Source of the DNA: Arcanobacterium_A bovis
GTDB taxonomy: Bacteria > Actinomycetota > Actinomycetes > Actinomycetales > Actinomycetaceae
Reading direction: 5' to 3' (one strand)
DNA length: 64,000 nt
NCBI RefSeq assembly: GCF_042655305.1
Contig: NZ_JBHSLR010000009.1
In this document: positions 60,584-64,000 of the stretch, piece by piece
Layout of the letters: every line of letters begins with the position of its first letter
How positions within the stretch are numbered: position 1 is the first letter of the stretch
Made by a program: the position numbers and the translations under genes
The notes under the pieces: model-generated
Seen by the model: only the letters and a program-made list of their open reading frames with translations
What the model was told of the DNA's origin: nothing
Databases searched by the model: none

Positions 60584-62038
60584 ATGAGCTCACATAAGTT
60601 CGAACGTTCTGTAGTGCCACACGTCGAACCGGCGGCATTACCTGCGGCGTCGCACGCAGATCTGCCTGCCGATTCGGCGTTGACGGCGTGCGATTTCGTT
60701 ACGGAACACCATACAGGCGACGGCGCTGATGGACGTTCGTACGGCACTAACGTCCATGAGCACGACGGCGCAGCTCACCGCGGTAGCGAGCCACGCAACG
60801 AGGTGGGCAGCGTTGTTCCTAGGCGAGCGGCGTCGTCCCTCCCCGAGCAAACGCCGTCGCCCACACCCACGCCCACGCCCACGCCCACGCCCACGAGAAC
60901 TCAATCTGCCATTCCTTCCAATATCTCTACAGGCCCACATATAACTATGCACGCTAAACCTCATTCTCCCGCCGACGACATCGAACGGCACGGCACGCTC
61001 GCCGGATACATCTCCGGTCTCGTGTGGCTCGGCTTTCTGTTCTACCCTGTTTACGCAGCACTACACTACGAGCCGCTCATCAAATACGCAGCTCTAAGCT
61101 TCACAGGCCTGTTTATTCTCACTTACTGCGCATCGCTCGCTGTGGCGTTCAAAAATGAAATTTTTCTTCGTGGGCAGTTTATGCCGCAGGCTATTGCGCT
61201 GATTTTGGCGGCAATCGGCATCACAGCAATAGAGTTTTTCCTGCTAGGAGATATCGCCGTTACGTACGTCGTGTACCTAGTGCCGATCTGTATATTTTTG
61301 TTACCTATGCCGTGGAATTTCTATATTTCCGGTTTGCCAGTGATCTACACCTTCATTCTCGCGTTTACACGGGACTTTGGAATTCTATCGATTGCGATTG
61401 GTTCCATCGGAACTTATATCGCGGTGACTGCCTCGGTGTTCTTCCAGATCCTCGGCAACAAAAAGACGGCGCTCGTCACTCAAATGGCAACTCTTGAAGA
61501 ACGCGAACGAGTGGCGCGAGACGTGCACGACGTGCTCGGGCACTCACTCACCGCTATCGCCCTCAAATCGGAGCTAGCCCGTGAGCTGGTGGAGCGCGAT
61601 CCGCAGCGGGCACGTGCTGAGATCGACGCTATCTACAACCTCTCCCGTCAGGCGATTGGCGAGGTAAGGTCCACGGTTTCGGGCTTGCGTGTGCGCCAGT
61701 TGGTGCATGAGCTGGACGCTGTGCGCACCATCGTAAGCGACGCCAATATCGAATTTTCGCTGGTAGGAAGCCCCGATGAGGTTACGCCCAGTGCACGCAT
61801 ACTGTTCGCTTGGGCGTTGCGCGAAGCCGTCACCAATACGGTGAGACATGCAAAAGCCCAGCATATTTGGGTTACCTTGCGAGAAACTTCGATTTCTATT
61901 CGCGACGACGGCGTTGGGATGGGTTCGCACAGTTTCGGTAACGGTTTGTCTGGTTTGCGGCATCGGGCGGAAGACGCCGGTGCCAAGCTGAGCGTTTCGA
62001 GCCCCGATCCAGGTACTGAGGTTAAAATTGAGCTATGA
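60584..62038 (+). CDS. Sensor histidine kinase (DesK/NarX type) with long N-terminal extension
   Basis: A 484-residue kinase. About 125 hydrophilic residues come first, including a Pro-Thr repeat encoded by six hexamer units. Then follow four to six membrane helices (about 140-290) without a large outside loop, as in DesK. A HisKA_3 box with the phospho-His in RDVHDVLGHSLT near 313 and a C-terminal HATPase with EAVTNTVRHAKA, DDGVGM and GLSGLRHRAEDAG complete the enzyme. The ATG at 60584 has GGAG before it, which supports the long form; an ATG at 60946 would give a standard kinase. A sensor with so little outside presumably reads membrane state or its partner transporter. Confidence 0.88.
   Translation: MSSHKFERSVVPHVEPAALPAASHADLPADSALTACDFVTEHHTGDGADGRSYGTNVHEHDGAAHRGSEPRNEVGSVVPRRAASSLPEQTPSPTPTPTPTPTPTRTQSAIPSNISTGPHITMHAKPHSPADDIERHGTLAGYISGLVWLGFLFYPVYAALHYEPLIKYAALSFTGLFILTYCASLAVAFKNEIFLRGQFMPQAIALILAAIGITAIEFFLLGDIAVTYVVYLVPICIFLLPMPWNFYISGLPVIYTFILAFTRDFGILSIAIGSIGTYIAVTASVFFQILGNKKTALVTQMATLEERERVARDVHDVLGHSLTAIALKSELARELVERDPQRARAEIDAIYNLSRQAIGEVRSTVSGLRVRQLVHELDAVRTIVSDANIEFSLVGSPDEVTPSARILFAWALREAVTNTVRHAKAQHIWVTLRETSISIRDDGVGMGSHSFGNGLSGLRHRAEDAGAKLSVSSPDPGTEVKIEL
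60860..60895 (+). repeat. Hexamer microsatellite (CCCACG, six units) in the kinase gene
   Basis: One CCCACA and five CCCACG units in tandem encode a (Pro-Thr) run. Unit gain or loss keeps the frame. Confidence 0.92.
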
Positions 62039-62054
62039 ATCGAGTGATCAGAGC

Positions 62055-62762
62055 ATGATTAAGGTGTTACTCGCAGACGACCAAGCGATGATCCGCGGCG
62101 CGCTCTCGGCGCTACTTTCACTAGAAGGCGATATTGACGTCGTGGCAGAGGTAGGCACTGGTGATGCGGTGATTCCCGCCCTGGATCGAGCCTTTGGAGG
62201 ATGCGATGGCGCTGATGGGCACGATGGTGCTGGTGCGAACGAAAGTGCTAGTTCCTACGAAAGTACTGGTGCGCACGAGAGCACTCGTGGAACCGGCGTC
62301 GACGTCGCTATTTTGGATATTGAAATGCCGGGCTGCTCCGGAATTGAAGCTGCGAAACTCGTACACGAAAAGTATCCGCAGGTGAAATGCCTCGTCTTGA
62401 CCACATTTGGGCGGCCTGGCTATATGCGACGTGCACTCGATGCGGGCGCGCTCGGATTTATGGTCAAAGAGACTCCTGCGCGCGAGCTCGCCACCGCGAT
62501 CCGTCGTCTCAATCAAGGAGAACGCGTTATTGATCCCAGCCTGGCTGCGGCGGCACTGGTTGAGGGCGCGAATCCACTGAGCGAACGGGAGCGTGAGCTA
62601 TTGCGACTGACGCTCAGTGGGGATCGGATTTCAGATATTGCGCGGCGAGTTTTCCTCTCGGAGGGCACCGTTCGTAATCATTTAAGCGCGGCGATGGCCA
62701 AGACTCACACCGAAACACGGATGCAAGCTGCACTATTAGCCGAAGATAACGGCTGGCTTTAG
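62055..62762 (+). CDS. NarL/LuxR-type response regulator with receiver-domain insertion
   Basis: A 235-residue regulator. The receiver domain has the acidic pair near residues 8-9 (LLADDQ), the phospho-acceptor Asp in VAILDIEMPG, and the Thr and Lys in VLTTFG and VKETP. Between the second helix and the third strand is an extra segment of about 34 residues (GANESASSYESTGAHESTRG and flanks), which shifts the acceptor from about 54 to about 88. The C-terminal helix-turn-helix (LSERERELLRL...GTVRNHLS) is normal. The ATG at 62055 lies 16 bases after the kinase stop; a TTG at 62028 would overlap the kinase gene. It should control the ABC operon. Confidence 0.88.
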   Translation: MIKVLLADDQAMIRGALSALLSLEGDIDVVAEVGTGDAVIPALDRAFGGCDGADGHDGAGANESASSYESTGAHESTRGTGVDVAILDIEMPGCSGIEAAKLVHEKYPQVKCLVLTTFGRPGYMRRALDAGALGFMVKETPARELATAIRRLNQGERVIDPSLAAAALVEGANPLSERERELLRLTLSGDRISDIARRVFLSEGTVRNHLSAAMAKTHTETRMQAALLAEDNGWL

Positions 62763-62785
62763 ACTCTTATTGAGAACAGATGTCG

Positions 62786-62815
62786 TTGCATAAACATATT
62801 GCAATATCTTTATAT
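62786..62815 (+). promoter_or_regulatory. Promoter and palindromic operator of the ArsR/His-rich operon
   Basis: TTGCAT (62786-62791) and TTATAT (62810-62815) are spaced by 18 bases, and the spacer holds the perfect 12-bp palindrome ATATTGCAATAT (62796-62807). An A+T-rich inverted repeat between -35 and -10 is the usual place for an ArsR/SmtB repressor. Confidence 0.6.
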
Positions 62816-62833
62816 GTATGATTGGATGGAGTC

Positions 62834-63133
62834 ATGAGAACGTTGGACGGCCAAGCCGAGGTTGCGAGAATCTTCAAGGCGCTCGGAAACGAAGGGCGAC
62901 TGGTCGTACTATGGGCTCTCAGTCAAAATGACTGCACAGTTAGCGAGTTAGCAGCGACTACGGAACTATCCCAACCGCTCGTCTCGCAACACTTGCGGTC
63001 ACTAAAACAGGTGAAACTCGTGAACGGCACCCGCCAAGGCAAAGAAGTTATTTACTCCCTTGCCGACCACCACGTTGCACACATCGTGGAGGATGCGTTC
63101 ATTCACGTTACCGAAGGAGATAATCATGACTAA
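62834..63133 (+). CDS. ArsR/SmtB-family metal-responsive repressor (alpha-5 zinc site)
   Basis: A 99-residue winged-helix repressor: LVVLWALSQ, the recognition helix TELSQPLVSQHLRSLKQVKLV and the wing RQGKEVIYSL. The last helix reads DHHVAHIVEDAFIHVTE, giving Asp-x-His-x10-His-x2-Glu, the same spacing as the alpha-5 zinc ligands of SmtB (Asp104, His106, His117, Glu120). The alpha-3 cysteine motif CxC is absent, though one Cys is present near it. So it should sense Zn(II) or Co(II). The ATG at 62834 is close to GGATGGAG. The next gene starts inside its last eight bases. Confidence 0.88.
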   Translation: MRTLDGQAEVARIFKALGNEGRLVVLWALSQNDCTVSELAATTELSQPLVSQHLRSLKQVKLVNGTRQGKEVIYSLADHHVAHIVEDAFIHVTEGDNHD

Positions 63134-63422
63134 CACCGACATTCACGCAGAGCACACAGTCTCCGAGCACGAGCACGGCGAAAACTGCGGACACGAAGCA
63201 GTACAGCACGGCGATCACATCGACTACGTACACGGCACACACCACCATGCTCTTCATGGCGACCACTACGACGAGCACGAAGCGGTTGCAGAGCACACCG
63301 TTGCCGAGCACGCACACGGCGAAGATTGCGGCCACGAGGCTGTTGAGCACGGAGATCACGTTGATTACATTCACGATGGTCACCGCCACGCAGCACACGG
63401 CGAGCACTACGACGAGCACTGA
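63126..63422 (+). CDS. Small His-rich metal-binding protein with two ~40-residue repeats
   Basis: A 98-residue protein with about one third His/Asp/Glu and two tandem copies of a unit reading EH-x-HGE-x-CGHEAV, then HGDH-x-DY-x-H, HAxHG and HYDEH. Each unit has one Cys and about ten His. No signal peptide is present, so it is cytoplasmic. It starts inside the last codons of the ArsR gene with AGGAG upstream, so its synthesis is coupled to the sensor. A role as zinc (or Co/Ni) buffer or chaperone fits, and similar short His-rich proteins occur in other actinobacteria; function is inferred. Confidence 0.8.
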   Translation: MTNTDIHAEHTVSEHEHGENCGHEAVQHGDHIDYVHGTHHHALHGDHYDEHEAVAEHTVAEHAHGEDCGHEAVEHGDHVDYIHDGHRHAAHGEHYDEH

Positions 63423-63959
63423 GTTTAGCTCAATACCCGTACTCTAAATAGGCGATTTTGCAGGCAATTCGCACAGTGGGTTTCTCGGCAGGTTTTTGAT
63501 TCCTCCGCAGATTCTCATAGACGCGCGGAGCTTGTGAAGTCGCCTATTTGAGTTTTCGAGGAGCCAGTTGCGGCTTTGGATTGTCGGTCAACACTAGAGA
63601 CGTAATCACCCAAGACAAAGGTGCTCGAATCCAAGAAATCTCCCGATGCACTCCACGATTCACGGACCGCGAACAAACAATAGCACTGCACACCTTGGCA
63701 ATTTCCGCACGCCACGGTAGAGTAATACATGCTATCTGGAACTATTCCAGTTTGGAAGAGTTGGAGAGTTGACGCAACGCAGAAACAACACGAGGCGAGT
63801 GCGCACGCAAGGCGGATCCGGCGACGTCGGTATAAAACACCGGAAAAACTGGACAAGCCTACGCAAACCAACAGTCAACAGCGCATAACCAGCAAAACGC
63901 AAGCACCTCCCCCAAGCCAATAGCAACACAAAATCCAATACTCAACTAAGGAGAATGAG
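63423..63959. other. Region after the His-rich gene, before the possible ahpC
   Basis: About 540 bases. The first part is repeat element D. From 63557 on I see no convincing gene on either strand: the minus-strand frames at 63515-63871 and 63732-63938 have no recognisable motifs and the composition of non-coding DNA (Cys- and Arg-rich products). The last 100 bases should hold the promoter of the next gene, whose AAGGAG is at 63948-63953. Confidence 0.45.
63442..63553. repeat. Inverted repeat element D (CTAACT-AGGCGA family, long form)
   Basis: Left end CTCTAAATAGGCGATTT and right end TCGCCTATTTGAG are inverted copies with one indel. They enclose about 85 unpaired bases, making this the longest of the four copies. 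Confidence 0.7.
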
Positions 63960-64000
63960 ATGTCGCTTATCAACACCAAGGCAGCCGAATGGGCAGGAAC
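63960..64000 (+). CDS. Start of a gene, possibly AhpC-type peroxiredoxin (partial)
   Basis: Thirteen codons lie in the window after a good AAGGAG. The beginning MSLINTKAAEWAG resembles the MSLINT start of alkyl hydroperoxide reductase subunit C, but the part containing the catalytic cysteines is outside the window. The assignment rests on these few residues only. Confidence 0.4.
   Translation, partial: MSLINTKAAEWAG

Noticed and set aside
63515..63938. Minus-strand reading frames before the possible ahpC (an oxyR-like regulator was considered)
   Set aside because: The frames are short, Cys/Arg-rich and show no helix-turn-helix or other motif.

Overview
The window looks like the chromosome of a host-associated actinobacterium of moderate G+C, most likely a member of the Actinomycetaceae (Arcanobacterium/Trueperella/Actinomyces-like). 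The evidence is the actinobacterial block metG-tatD-(membrane gene)-rpfB-rsmA-ispE-ABC-F, a tRNA-Gln(TTG) beside glmU, a sortase-C pilus locus of the Actinomyces fimbrial type, and actinobacterial versions of the L,D-transpeptidase, DUF1846, YbjN and HSP90-family genes. The genus is an inference; no 16S gene is present.

Layout. 1-2.7 kb: start of glmU, tRNA-Gln, and a NatAB-like ABC exporter ending in a strong hairpin. 2.7-6.4 kb: an A+T-richer accessory segment on the minus strand with an orphan ribbon-helix-helix protein, a PLD-nuclease/SF2 helicase/DUF3427 protein and an overlapping MutT-type Nudix gene. 6.5-17 kb: core minus-strand block of marR, ABC-F ATPase, ispE, rsmA, rpfB, an unknown membrane protein, tatD and metG. 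17-24 kb: a nicotinamidase with a long acidic tail, then a pilus operon of repeat adhesin, major pilin and class C sortase. 24-30 kb: an MMPL transporter with rsmI, an aldehyde dehydrogenase with an SDR, and a DsrE protein. 30-41 kb, plus strand: SNF2-type helicase, L,D-transpeptidase, alpha/beta hydrolase, a frameshifted rarD, a Gfo/Idh/MocA oxidoreductase, an AGE-family epimerase and a DUF1846 protein. 41-45 kb: a methyltransferase and an aldo-keto reductase (minus), a Na+/H+ antiporter (plus) and a T4 endonuclease V-like gene. 45-54 kb: an oligopeptide transporter, cstA with its small partner ybdD, a SemiSWEET, and a two-gene ABC-2 exporter. 54-59 kb: a tightly coupled YbjN/HSP90-family/TPR-like operon. 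59-63 kb: an ABC-2 exporter with its own histidine kinase and NarL-type regulator, then an ArsR metal sensor overlapping a His-rich metal-binding protein. The edge holds the start of a possible ahpC.

How the genes fit together. The nutrient genes (OPT, CstA/YbdD, SemiSWEET, nicotinamidase, carbohydrate epimerase) suggest scavenging of peptides, pyruvate/amino acids, vitamins and sugars from a host. The surface genes (pilus, RpfB, L,D-transpeptidase, MMPL) handle adhesion and cell-envelope remodelling. Three ABC-2 exporters, one with a dedicated two-component system, point to envelope stress or antimicrobial export.

The most interesting signals are: (i) a family of intergenic inverted repeats sharing CTAACT-AGGCGA ends, with four copies between 40.7 and 63.6 kb; (ii) the YbjN-HSP90-TPR operon; (iii) the ArsR/His-rich pair, in which the zinc-site residues can be read; (iv) the PLD-helicase-DUF3427/Nudix pair in an A+T-rich insert; and (v) recurrent low-complexity insertions, several containing the same short DNA word, inside otherwise ordinary cytosolic proteins.
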